DNA from: Elmis aenea
Taxonomy: Eukaryota > Arthropoda > Insecta > Coleoptera > Elmidae
Assembly: GCA_947652605.1 (NCBI GenBank)
Contig: OX393581.1
Span: 28,886,788 to 28,950,787 of the forward strand
Direction: 5' to 3'
Length of the DNA stretch: 64,000 bases
The notes beneath the pieces are model-generated. The model was given only the letters and a program-made list of their open reading frames with translations, had not been told where the DNA came from and ran no database searches. A program made the translations under genes and the position numbers. Numbering within the stretch: the stretch's first letter is position 1; every line of letters starts with the position of its first letter. Positions 37,201 through 51,500 of this stretch are shown here, piece by piece.

Positions 37201-40200
37201 AAACCAGTTCTGTGCATATTGATAGAGGAACTGCTCTCGTGTTCATGTTACTGGCACGGGGTTAACCTTTCTTTAAAAAATCGCCAATATGACACACCGG
37301 TACTGAATATACAGGGTGTCCCCGTTATCACCGCGAATATTTTAAGTGGTGATAGAGGACTTTTTTCTAAGAAAAAATTTCAAGTAAATTTTTTTCCTAA
37401 AATCAAATGCTAAGCTGATATCAACACTTACTTGATTTTTTTACACTTCTGCATTTATAAGACTCTGTAGCCGAAAATATCAATTTTATCGTAAACTACC
37501 TCAAAGCTTTTTAATAGAGCATAAAATTCTCTACAAAATTAGTTTTATTTATTTTTTGTCTACAGGCAATGGTTTGAGAGTTATAAAGCAGTTTGTACAA
37601 AAAAATGTAAAAAATTTACAAAATTTAATTGTTTCTTAGACTTTGCAACCGCTGTATCTTTAAAACGAAAGGTTGTACAAAAAAACCGACAGCCCATTCC
37701 GGATAGCAAATTTTATGGGCTACAACTTTGGTCTAGTAAAATTTTTTGAAAATCAAACCGATTTTCCGGAAAAGCTGAAAATAAGGAATAGAGTGCAAAA
37801 ACAAAATTTCCTACAAATATTGTTTTGTATTTAAAAGAAAGTGCGATTACGTAATTGAATGATGGAGGTCATTTTGAACACTTATTGAAGTAATTTTGTG
37901 GTTACATGTTAATTTTAATTGGATTTGCATTGTTTTGCATTTTATCGTTTTCGAAAAACAAAAACTCCCGGTAATTATGATATTTTGTATTTATAAATGC
38001 CATAGCATCGGCAACATTCATAAAATTATGTATCTCATCAGTTTCAAAGCTTTTTATGAAGTTTGAAATTCTTTAGAAAACCACCCCTTCTCATTTTTTT
38101 AAGGAGCTAACGAACAAATTTAACAAAAAATTGTAAAATTGCATATAAATAAGTTATGTAAATTTTTAAAAACGCCGCATCTTTTTAACGAAACGTCGTA
38201 GAGCAAAACGAATGCCTATTGCGGATAAGGCATTTAACGGACTACAACTTTGGTTAATATTTTGTTCAATAATGTATCATAGAAATGTTTATAATAGTGA
38301 AAAAGGTGAAAAAAAAAGATAAAATGCAAAACAATGCAAATCCATCTGGTCGCAATAAAATTAACATGTAACCACAAAATTACTTCGATAAGTGTTCAAA
38401 ATGACCTCCATCATTTTCAATCACGTAATCGCACTCTCTTTAAAAGCATTTTTAAATACAAAACAATATTTGTAGGAAATTTTGTTTTTGCACTCTATTC
38501 CTTATTTTCAGCTTTTCCAGAAAATCGGTTTGATTATCAAAAAATTTCACTAGACCAAAGTTGTAGCCCATAAAATTTGCTATCCGGAATGGGCCGTCGG
38601 TTTTTTTGTACAATCTTTCGTTTTAAAGATACAGCGGTTGCAAAGTCTAAAAAAAATAATAAATAAAACTAATTTTGTAGAAAATTTCATGTTCTATTAA
38701 AAAGCTTAAAGGTATTTTACGATAAAATTGATATTTTCGGCTACAGAGTCTTATAAATGCAGAAAAGTAAAAAAGTCAAGTAAGTGTTGATATCAGCTTA
38801 GCATTTGATTTTAGGAAAAAATTTTACTTGAAATTTTTTCTTAGAAAAAGGTCCTCTATCACCACTTAAAATATTCGCGGTGATAACGGGGACACCCTGT
38901 ATACCTACGCGTGCAACGTCGACACTAATAATATTATGGGGTAGAGATTAACGGTCATAAAAAAACACGTACGTTTTGACAATATGATAAGACATTTATA
39001 TTGACGTATACGAAAAGCAAGACGTTAAAAAAAATTATGTAACGAAACTTTTGCAATATTTTTTTCATACTTGGTAATTTTCTGTGAATACCAAATTCCA
39101 AATTTCTGCTGTTAATGAAATACAGTAATACTTTGCGATATCTCGCTATAACGTAATTGGCCACAACTAAAATTCTCCTCTCGCGAATGAAAAGCCACAA
39201 GAATTGACTGAAGAAAATATGGAACAAAAAAATGCTAATTCTGATATGATGTGGAGGAGCCATCAACTTTTAACAACAAACTTGATACCCGATTGTTTCA
39301 GAACAGTGTCATTCATTAAAACGTTTGATCGGAAAATTATTCTGATTTTGCGTGCAGCTTTGCAGAAAATAAACATTTTGAATGCTTTAACATGTTACAA
39401 TCATCTTAACTCGTGTAGTGTGTTTTGTGTAAAAAGCACAGCATAGTGCGCGAGTGAGAGTGCATACAATATGGTCAGAACAATCTAGAAGACATCAATG
39501 GATGGACTCTAGTTGTTAAGTATTTAGTTTTAAGATTCATTAAAAAAAAATTGATGGTTGGCCTATTAGACCGGTATTAATTACTCAAACCTTAAAAATA
39601 AAAACAATCATCTTAATAAAAAAAAGAAAAACAACGGACGCTTAACTCGTTTTCATGAAAAAATTTAAAGTTTTGTTTGTTTTATAAACGTTATGAAGTA
39701 AACTTATGTTTTTTTAAAAAGAAACCCTAATTGGCCTGGTTTTATATGAAAGAGCATTTTTTTAAATTTTGAAAAATACAAATTCAGCCGTGTTCACATA
39801 CCACAATAAACAGTTATAGAATATAAAAGAACACGGATTTTCTTAAAAGTTGAAAAATTTACTTGGAAATGACGTTTACTTGTTTAATAATTGCAAACAT
39901 CATTTGTCTACGAAATCATGGCAAACTTTGATAAGGAAATTTTTACAAAATTAGCCATATCTCGATTATCGTTTGCAACAGATACATAAATTTGTATATT
40001 TTCAAAAAGCTAAAAAAATTCTCTTTCATATGAAGTCAAGGCCAATTACGGCTTCTATTAAAAAAAAATGTTTACTTCATATATCAAAAGTCAGGGTCGC
40101 AAAAAAAATTAATTTTGTTTTAAAATTAAGCATAACTATCTACATAAAAAACCTTTGTAACATATTGTTCTAATTTAATAAATAAAGAAGTTGGAATAAA

Positions 40201-43200
40201 TTTTCAAAAATGTTGGTAACTTCATTTTTTGTCTGTAGTGCCAAAATGGAAAGCGATATAAAAAATCTGATTACATAAGCGTTTTTTTTCTTTAAAAAAA
40301 TAGCCCAAGAGACCGATATCAGATTTTCGCTAACTATTACGGTAACCGAGATACCCCGTAAAACATTCGAATTCGGTCCACCTTGTATAATTACCCTTTA
40401 ATACATTTGCGTCAAATTTTAAATTGCATTTTGAAAAAAAAAACAGTTGAAGAAACTGTCTTTTTTGTTTAATTTAGTAACCTATCTCTATACTCGTGTT
40501 ATTTTTATCTTTGTTAATAATAAATCTATTAACTTAACGACTTTGAGGAACGTATCTCCACCGTTAAAACGAGATATTACTGTAGGTATTTCATACATAT
40601 TGATGTATCGGAATTGTCCTATTAATAAAAATATCAAGTTAACCATATTATTTTGATATAATATATACCTATAATATTCAAAATAAACTGTAATCTTCAA
40701 ATGTACCAATGTTAGTAAATTACTGCAGGGTCCGAGTTTTAATAACCAACTGTTATTGATAGCGTTTTATGCTTTCGATTTTCAATTTTTAACATTAAAG
40801 TGTTTACTTTTAATTGTGTTTTTCTTAACCGTACTCCATAGGCCATAGCATATGAGCTAAAAGGAATTTCATAGTTTGATTAGTACCGCAACTGTAAACA
40901 TAAACACATACTTACGATTTACACAAATGTGTGTAATTATGTGGAATCGAATTTATATGTAGTTCAAATATCGTAGCGATTTGTAAAATACATAATACTC
41001 AATTTAAAATTCAAAGCGTGTAATAATTAAAAAATAATTGCGTATAAAGTAATTACAATTTTCATCTGAATAAACGCGTATCAAGACTGTAAACAATCGC
41101 ATGGAGTTGCTCATGGCGGCGGCGGACATAAGAACAAATGCCGCACAGCGTGAGTTGCTAATGAACCATCGAAGCCAAATTTATCAGAACAAGTTTACCA
41201 CTGATACGTTATGTACCTTTAATGTACACAATAAAGCACGATAATGTAGCAGACTACAGGGCACGTGATGCTATGCTACACCTAAACTTTGATATTTAAG
41301 TTCAGTCATGATCGTCAATTCGAAGATAACGTTAACAAATTATTGGTAAAGTCAGGGGATACTTGCGCGAGCTTTATTTTACAATGTAAATTTACTCATT
41401 GTAGTTTGTCTTGGAGGTCTTAAAACAGTAATCCAGTTTGGGTTTGCAACACATGCAAAAAAAACATTGTATATTGAATCGGTGCTGAAGGGAACATACA
41501 TTAAACAATAAATTTGTAGCACATCACTTCCTTTCAAAAGGATTAAAGTTTCCTCTTTATAATTTAGATAAACGTTAATTTAATGAACAAATACAAGATT
41601 TAATTTACCATACAGCATACACCATAAAATAACAATAAAAGTTTATTAGCCTGTTCGCAGACAATACCTACTGAACACATTAACCGTTGATAAATTAGTT
41701 CGAGAACCACAAGAAAATTTTAATACAATTTGACATGAAATATTTGACCAGTTTGTAGCGCGATGGCAATTTTTTCTAACTATTATTAAACAATGTTTTA
41801 TCGATTTATCACGTTTTAATTTCAGTGTTTAATTAAAAAAACACTTATTAATTGAGTTTTTTCTTCAGATTCAGTTTCATAACTTTACGATGCTTCGTCA
41901 GTAGACAAATTGTAACTGCATAGTAGTGGCACACTCAGGATTTAATCTTGGGGGGTGGTTAACGGATACAAATAAAATAAAGAATACTAATGAATCCAGC
42001 CGGCAAACAAAGAAGAGCTCGGGGGGGCCGATAGCTACTTTGTTTGCTTTTTGGGGGGCGTTAGAGTTCCTTGCCCCCTCCCCATCGATTTCGCAGCATT
42101 TGCATAGTAATTAAAATAATTTAAGAAAATAAAAAACACAGTCATGAAACTTTTTGATATGCGAGTCGTAAGACATTTAATTTTGTAATTTACGCAATAT
42201 TAGTATTGTATAAGCCAGTGGTTCCAAAACTTGAATATGAATATACTAAGAAATTTTCTGTTCGCTATTTAATTTATCTCTCTTGCGAATACGTTGCTTT
42301 ATTATACTGACGATTTCTTTTACCGTTACTGAAATTTCTTATCAAGCGCTGATGCTATTGCTACGACGTTTTTTTTGTAAAGCGAGAGATAAACAGAGCA
42401 CGCCGGCTTGATACTAACTAAAGCTCGTTGACTGAGTAACATTTGATTGTAGCTCATACAGTGTGTACAAAAAGTAATGTAACGGATCAATATCTCGTCT
42501 TGTAACAACTTAACAAAAAAAAGTTTTATACAAAAGTTGTTTGTGGTAATTTACTACATAACCTTAAATTATTTTCAAATATACAGAGTGTTTTGTTTTT
42601 GCGCACCGATACGTCACAATGTTTTTTTTAAATGGAACACCCAGTACCCAGTATATTTTATAATTTTTAGATGTAAAATTGAATTCTCTTTCTAAAACAT
42701 GTAGGTTTTATGTATCTAAATTCAGTTGCTTTTTTCGCAATAGTCCCGTAAATAAATAATTATTATACCCTTTTTCCAAACAAAAAAAATTGTATTAAAC
42801 TTGTATTCCCTTAAAAAAATTCAGTTTAAAGATCAAAATATAATTGTAGGAGTATTTAACATTTAAAACAAATTTTCGAGATATTTCCAAAGCCTACTAG
42901 TTTAGTGCTATTAAATATTGTGTTACTATCAGTAAATTATCAAGGAAACCGCAATAACTTGAGAAATACTGATTTTATAAATAATCGATCTTTAATACTT
43001 TTTAAAGAAAATTGCATGATCAATAAGAAAATGTAAAAACATATAGGGTGTTTTATTTAAAAAAACTGACTTATTCGTGTTTGAAGTTTGACTAAATGGA
43101 CTGGGCATAAGGAACACCCTGTGTATTATTTTAAAATTCTAACTAGTCAACAACCATTGTGACACTATTGTCCTACAAAGCTTTAAAGGAATTCGTTCTG

Positions 43201-46200
43201 ACGTAGCCAAGTTGTGAAATATCATTATTTTTTTAGACTTCTGTTTCTGTCAATATTTTTATAAAAACTTAAATAACTCAAAAACAACTGAATTTAGATA
43301 CGTAAAACCTACATGTTTTAGAAAGATAATTTAATTTTGCATCTAAAAATTATAAAATATACTAGATGTTCCATTTAAAAAAACATAGTGACGTATCAAT
43401 GTGCAAAAACAAAACACTGTGTATAATTGAAAATAATTTAAGGTTATGTAGTAAATTACGACAAACAACTTTTATAAAAAAATCTTTTGTTAAGTTGTCA
43501 GAAGACGAGATATTGATCCGTTACGTTACTTTTTGTATTCACTGTATATCATGGCTATTTGCATGGTTAATAAGGGGAATCGCGATCTCTCTAAGGAGAT
43601 TTATGATGAGCCAATCGTTTAAATTTTGAGAAGCGCTGGATTTGCGAACGGTGTCTCACACTATGTACAACGATTCTATACTTCGGCACTGTGCAAAATC
43701 GCCTGTGCGTACCCGGTGACGTCACACAGTGACCGCTCGTAGCATTCAGCTGATTCCGTTATTATTTATTGTACATCGCAGCGTTCACTGTGAATAATTT
43801 TATTTCAACGTTTTAAATTAATATTGAATTGAAATAACTGAAATAATATTAATATTTGACATCAAAATTCAGGTTACACACCCTGTTGGGTTAAACTCTG
43901 AATAAACGTTCTCATTGGATATTCTATATTGTGTGCTCTACTGTTGTTTTCAAGCTTTTCAATTAAATCAAATGGTCATGATAAATCGGTCGATCAGAAC
44001 GGGAAAGTAAATGAAATATTAAACTGGCCAAATTAATAACGCTTTCGCAAAATCCTGAAGTAGATTATATAAACCGAAACTCACCTGTATCCATTGCAAC
44101 GAGTGATAATGTGTATTCAGCTTGCAGTTCTCTATCAAGGGCTCGTAATAAAGATATTTCTCCAGTGGAAGCGTTTATCCTGAATATGTCAGTATCTCCT
44201 TCCTTGATGAAATACCGCACGAGTGAATTAAAAGGCGGCGTGTCAGCATCGTAAGCTTGAACCGTGATCACATAACCTCCGTTCGGCGGGATGACGTTCT
44301 CCATTACGAAAGCCAAATACGGTGAATCCAGGAAAGTCGGCGGATTATCGTTGATGTCCGACACGGCGATTGATATTTCCGCGGTATCTGTACGCACCAC
44401 ATCACCATTTATGTCTCCCGCACAATCTTCCGCACGAACAGTTAACAAATATCGCGATTTCCTTTCGTAGTTGAGATTTTTCGCAACACGCACTACACCT
44501 GTATCTTCGGCGATGCTGAAGTCACGGTTGGTATCACCAGAACTAATAGAATAACGCACTCTGCCGTTGAGACCGTCGTCGATATCTGTTGCAGAAACCT
44601 GAAAAAACAAGTGACATAAAGTTTATAAAATGTGCAACAATCAAATTGATATTATGAAAAACATTTGGTGTAATAATTTTTTTTTCAGGAAAATTAGACA
44701 TTTGATAAGTTTTTTTTTTATAATAACAGCTAATATACCGGAAACTTTGTTTCAGACCTGTTTGTAGTTTTCAGATTCCTATTTTTACTTTTGCATAAGG
44801 CATGCAAATAAATTATTTCGTAGCAGAAAATCTTAGTTAATTAACCACTACATGTTAAGTTAGGTTTAGCTTTAAGGTTTTCTTTTAATGTTTAATAACT
44901 GATTTTGCCCTTACATGTTTTTCTCATTTTATTCTCACATTTTCATGCTTCTTATTCCGTTGGCTTGATTCTTTTCTATAGTTCATGCATATCCGATTAA
45001 CGGATTAGATAAAACATCCACGATTCACTATAGAAGGAATAGGGGAGGAGTGTTAGAGAATTGGTAAAAGAGGGAAAGAGATAGGCTTACAAAAAATACA
45101 CACACCCGCAAATAAAAACATCACACTAGAGAGTGGTATGATTTAAGCAATCAAGACACTTATAAATATAAAATATTTGCAATTTATTTGTCATTTAGTT
45201 TATCCTGATGATTTTTATTAAAAATTATGACTTCTATTACTATTCGTATTTTGACTGCCCCAAAAATTGAATTATTGTTATTGTTGCTATTTTTTCTTGA
45301 CAAATCAGCAGTAAAAGACTATAAGTAATTTATGTCACAAAGTTTTACTACAGAACTGGAATAAAAAGGCGTAAAATGTTTCAGACCAGGTGTAGGCACA
45401 AAAGTAGCGACCTCATGAGTAAGTCCTAATTAATTGAAACTGATTGTTAATTACATAGTTCTTGATTGCGGGTAATCATTTTTAGCAGCGCGCAATTCCC
45501 CCGTTGATTTAATAATCTATAAAGATTCAAGCAATTTCAACTTAAAACGCTTATAGCAATGGTCAACGGTAGTGATCGTAACTTAAACTCAGCAAATTAC
45601 TATAAATAAAGCTTTTAAGTACCTGTAAAACGCTAGCACCGATCGAAGCATTTTCAGCAATGGATGCACTGTATTGCTTTGGATCGAACACAGGACTGTT
45701 ATCATTTTCGTCCAATACTTTTACGAATACGTGCGTTTGGGTAGCTCTTGGTGGGTCGCCTCTATCTTTAGCGGTGACAAGAAGTGTGTAATTGCTCTTC
45801 AATTCTCTGTCGATCCTCCCGGAAACTCGCAGCAAGCCGTCGACGGGTCCCAAAGAAAACACACCGTTTGTTGATGGATCGTTCGATAGCGAATATTCGA
45901 TATAGCCATTTCGTCCTTCATCTCTGTCGACGGCTTTTATGGCCATAACTACTGTGTTTAGTGGGATGTTTTCAGCGACTGATGTTTCGTTTGGGGTAAT
46001 AAACTCCGGCGACATATCGTTTACATCCTTCAGAATAATGGTGACCTGCAAGAGTAAGATACATTGTAACATTGGTATACTTGTCGTGGGGTAATAATGT
46101 TTTTATTACAAATAGGTATTTGTTTACGATTACACAAGACAAAAGGACTTAACTGCGATATTACTTAACCGTAAATGTCAGAGATGTTACAAAAACACTT

Positions 46201-48480
46201 AATAGTGCCGTATAATACATTTTAACCTCTTGTATCTAAAAGTCATAGTTTTATCACTATGGAAATATTATGTGGTGATATTAAATCTTGTCAATTGTCA
46301 AGATAACCTGTAAGGCGCGTGTACGAGCTAAAAGTTTTTTTTAGAAGCAGTCTTCTCGCGAATTATTAAAACGCCGCTTATAAAACAATAAAAAACAAGT
46401 ATTTTTATACCGTGTGTTCAAAAAATATCCTAGCAGCTTTATTTCGATAAATATAAGTACATATTTTTAAAAACGCAAAATCATTTGTATTTTATTTTTG
46501 AAGATAGTTTTTCTTTTCTTTTACAGATATTTTAATGTTTCTTCACTTTAATATCGTTTAAGTATATTGACTTTAAGTTAAAATGAATAAGTAAAGTCTA
46601 CATCAGGAGGTATTTTATGATTTATATAGAGTTTACGTGTTTAATGGTGCCAAGAATACAGCCAATCGCGAGTTACTCTAGGGCCTGTATCCTTGGCATC
46701 GCTACTATCGAGAGTAGTTTACTCTCACGTAGACAGGCACCATACGAATATTACCAAAATACTTAAAAATGTTCATGTTAAGCCAAAACCACTTTGTATT
46801 TAATAAATTTCTAACAAATCATACAATATTTCTTTTACCAATCGTTCGTTACCTACACTAATTAAGTGACCTTTAAAAAACTTCCTCATTTATTTTCTTT
46901 ACAAAGTATGTAACACTAGTATTTATCATGGATTTTTTCGAACACACTATTGGTAAGTAGATACAGTCACTTTATTTTGAAAAAATAGGAAGTAAGTACT
47001 AGTTTGCAAGATAGGACTCGGTAAATGTAGTTTAATAATTATAATAGATATGTACGTCTATGCATATCAGAGGTATAATTTTAACGTTTGCGCTCACAAA
47101 AAATGAACATTTAATTAATATCATAAAATAAGTGATAAACGGGTATTTTTAAAGAATATTAATTTCCTTATTGAATCAATTATTATTGTAATCATATTTA
47201 TGAATGTAAAGTTCTTTGCAATAATAACGAGTATGCTGTAACACATAAGTGAAGTAATTACCCAACGATTATTAGCTTTATAAACTGTAACAATCTATTA
47301 TTGTACGTTATTTTTATGTTATAGAACAACTATAAAATGAAATTTCGTTACTTTATCGCATGACATATTTCTGTTGCCAAGTTTGATAACTACCGAATAA
47401 AAAGAATCGTAAACTAAAATGGGTCCAGAAATAAACGTCAGTTTTCTCGAACTAGAGGTCAAATATTTTGCTTCGAGCTGATTTAACCATACATGGTTTA
47501 CTGTGTGTGCTCACGTGTAAAGAGTGCTCAGGTTGGGACTCTGTAAACACTCCACACTAAGTAAACTAACTTCTTTAACAACCTGGCACCTTGGGATGTT
47601 TATCTTCATCTTAATTGTATATCCAGGAATGTATTTTAATTTTTCTCTTGTTACTCTTTAGCTGCCACCTTGTTTATTCCAACGTCAGACGTAAACGAAT
47701 GCAACTTTACCCAAGACTAAACCTTTATTACAATCGAACTAATGTGTGAATGCCAAAATTTTATTTTTGAATCATATTAAGTTATATTAAAATTTGAATC
47801 CAATATGTGCTACTACAAAAATGCAGCAATAAAATCAATTTTTAGTTCGGTTTTATGTTTGATCACTTCTTGAATACACATGTAAATATTTAATTGCATC
47901 GTTCTCTAATAACACTACCACAAATAATGATGTTTATAACTAGAATACAAATTTTAATCAAAAGCAATTTAAAAATGTATAAACTTAATTTGGTAGGTAG
48001 TTATATTTTTATTTCAATAGTATACAGTGTGCACAAAAAGTAACGTAACGGATCAATATCTCGTCTTGGCAACTTTACAAAAAAAAAGTTTTAAATAAAA
48101 GTTGTTTGTGGTCATTTACTACACAAGCAAATTATTTTCAATTATACACAGTGATTTGTTTTGGCGCACCGATACGTCACTTTGTTTTTTTAAAAAAATA
48201 TAACATCCACTACATTTTATAATTTTTAGTTGTAAAATTTGAATTCGCTTTCAAAAATATGTGGGTTTAATGTATTTAAAATTAGTCATTTTTAAGTCAT
48301 TTAAGTTTTTACAAAACTATTGATAGAAACAGAAGTCATTATTATATTATTAATCTGTTACGTTACTTTTTGTATATAGGTATTATTGCGATTCCTTGAT
48401 TATTTTGTGGTAATGCTTTACATTTTACATAATTACGTGCGAGTTTTTACAATCAATTGATTTTTATAACTTTCATACTG

Positions 48481-48535
<55 letters not shown>

Positions 48536-51500
48536 CTTTATTTAGCTTTTAGCTAATTTTCAAAATGACATTCATTAAGTATCGTAGAAGATAACTAACT
48601 TTGTTCGTTATGCCTAATTTACATTGGTATAGTAGCTAATGCAAGTAACTAAATCAAGTAACTAAATTTAGCTACTTGCACCGTGTAGACAGTTTTGTTT
48701 AGTACTTGCGCAAGTAAACAATTTAGTGACTTTTTGAGTAAAGTAAATAGAAATCATTACTATTTACTTGAATACTATACTTCATTTATTGTCAAATACT
48801 AAACAATTTCCTTAAATTGGGTGTAGACCACGTATATATTGTGTAAACACTCACTAAACCAAAATTTTGACAAGTTTTGCTACTTGATTAGTGACTTGCT
48901 TTAGCTACTTGATTTAGTAACTTGCTTTAGCTACTATACCAATGTAAATTAGGCATTATTCGCAAATTCAGCACAGAATAAACATTTTTGTGCAACATAT
49001 TTACGACACGGTGCAAATGTTTATGCAACGCAGTCTGTACATAATTATTTGTTACTTTTATTTAAAAACTGCAGTATCCTGCAAACTGATAGCAAATACG
49101 TAATAGGCATATACGTATTTTATAACAACTGGTTTTACTAAAATAAAATAGTCTACAAGAATGTTTGTGAACGATAAAAAAGATTTTTATGCAACTTGAA
49201 AAATAAATTCAATAAACATGCTTGATTTATGGTTTATGTTTTCTTATAGTTTTATGTTTCTTTATAAAGCATGCTGTAATTTATTTGTCCTAGAAAAATT
49301 TAAAACAAGTAAATATTACAAACATAAAACGAGTATTTAGATTTTATAGCATTTCACCCTAAAAAAGGCGATTTTAAAATTAAACTCAGGTGAATATTGA
49401 TTGCATTACTCAACTGTGTCAAAAAAAGTTAAAAACCATTTAGATATTATTATACGCGGATACATTTGCAACTATCTCATTAAAAAGTAGCAAAATTGTA
49501 AAAATAATTTAAAAAAACGATATGATGAAAATTATTTTATCTTAAATTTAGAAACTTGAAAATTTGCAAAAAACTGTTTAAAATAATATTACATTATAAT
49601 AATGTATTTGCATATTTGCTAATGAATATGTAAACATTAATAATTAACGCAAGGTTAAATACGTAAATTTCTCGAAGATACGTTTTTTTTAACTTAACGG
49701 ACAAAATAGTTTAGTAGTGTTAACATTATTACTTTTTATGTACATTGTAAACATATAGCCACAGGCCATCGGTATTTTATTGTTTTTCTATTTACGTAAA
49801 GGTTTCGAGGCGCCAGTGTAGGATATGCATATTTATATTTTTAGAAAAGCAGTATAATTCAAATTTTTATAGTTATAAATAAACGGTTGTTGATATATTA
49901 CAAACAGCACAATTTCATGACTTTTAAATCGTTAAAGAATATTGCATATTTTAGAGGATTTTTAAACATGATTAGAGTTCTGAGTGTCTATAATAAAACG
50001 GAGTTATGCAATCACATTGAACATAATTTGCCTCTTTTTTCTGTAGGTATAGTGCAATAAACACTTGTTTACTGTTTTAATCGTTGTAATAAACAGTTTA
50101 AAGTTGAATGAATTTAAAAATATATAAATCAGTATCTTAAACAATGTTCCTTAACAGTTGGTGTCTCCTTTAACGGTAGAAGCTAGCAACTAATGCATAG
50201 TTCTGTGGAATAGACGATAAATATATTTTTACAAAGTATGTTAACCATAGAACTTGAATGACCTACTATTTTTAGGTTGTAAAGCAACCGTAATTTAAAA
50301 ATATTTAAAGTTAAAGTAGGCACCTTATACAGGGTGTCCCACCCCACAAGGTATGCCTTCGCTAATTTTTGCATAAATCGAATGTTTAGGACCTAAATGA
50401 AACGTTTTTACCGATAATAATTTTTTTCATGTGTCCCTTCATATACATGGGGATCTCTTAAAACGGTAAGAGATACAGAGTTGGTTAAATGGGTCAAAAT
50501 GATCTATGATTCAACAGAAACTGTGCTATTAAAAAAACTTGAAAAAAATCAATCGTTTTTGCGCTATTGCTGAAAAACAAAACACATCAGGTTTTTAATT
50601 TCTGCTTATAACATAACTTGCTTAACTGAAATCACACTCAAAATATTATTCGACATTATTTGGACACTTTTTCGCGTAGATCTGAAATTTGTCAATAAAT
50701 TTTACCTACCTTCTTCTGTTTTTGTTTTTTTAACATTAACTTTCTTATTTTAAATACGGCTGATGTTAAAATAACAAAAACAAATGAAGATAGATAAAAT
50801 TTGTTGACAAATTTCAGATCTACGCGAAAAAGTGCCCAGATAATGTCGAATAATATTTTGAGTGTGATTTTAAATAAGTAAGTTATAACAGAAATTGTTT
50901 TTTATCAATAGCGCAAAAACTATTGATTTTTTCAATTTTTTTTTTTTCATAGAACAGTTGCTCTTGAATCATAGATCATTTTGACCTATTTAACCAACTC
51001 TGTATCTCTTACCGTTTACGAGATCCCTATGCTGTTCACTATATTTGGGACGCCCTGTATATGAAGGGACACATGAAAAAAATTATTATCGGTAAAAACG
51101 TTTCATTTAGGTCCTAAACATTCGATTTATGCAAAAATTAGCGAAGGCATACCTTGTGGGACACCCTGTAATATATGCCTTAATTATCGTGTGTACAGAG
51201 TGGACCAAATTCGAATGTTTTACGGGGTTACCATAACAGTTAGCGAAAATCTAATATCGGTCTCTTGGGCACTTTTTGTTTTGTTAAAAGAACGCCTGTG
51301 TAATCAGATTTTTTATATCGGTTTCCATTTTGACACAACAATAATGAAAAACGAATTTCATCAGTTTTAGAAATTTGCTATAACTTCTTTATTTATTAAA
51401 ATAGAACAAAATCTCATCAAGGTTTTTATATAGATTTTGTTGCTTAATTTAAAATAATTTTTTTTAACGACATTGACTTTTGAGAAATGAAGTAAACTTA

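Larger units (their letters stand above)
28181..44084 (-). other. ft: fat intron, 15.9 kb
   Basis: Holds the short palindromic MITEs at 31141-31368, 31601-31988 and 34707-34791, a broken LINE (34130-34995), foldback elements at 37312-38899 and 42459-43544, and half an element at 39650-40385. The stretches 28200-31100, 32000-34100, 35000-37300, 38900-39650 and 40390-42450 hold no gene I can support. Around 28990-29110 the base composition rises and a CCAAT box abuts a GC box. Confidence 0.85.

Noticed and set aside
37312..38899. Long inverted repeats as possible terminators or regulatory hairpins
   Set aside because: They carry TE ends with TA flanks and recur as families, so they are transposons and not gene signals.
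41101..41245. Plus-strand frame starting MELLMAAADIRTNAAQ, unusually GC-rich for the intron
   Set aside because: Only about 46 codons, no splice context and no family likeness; a regulatory block or chance is as likely.
48483..48533. Regular short repeats as a CRISPR-like array
   Set aside because: A plain AAT microsatellite without spacers, in a eukaryotic genome.
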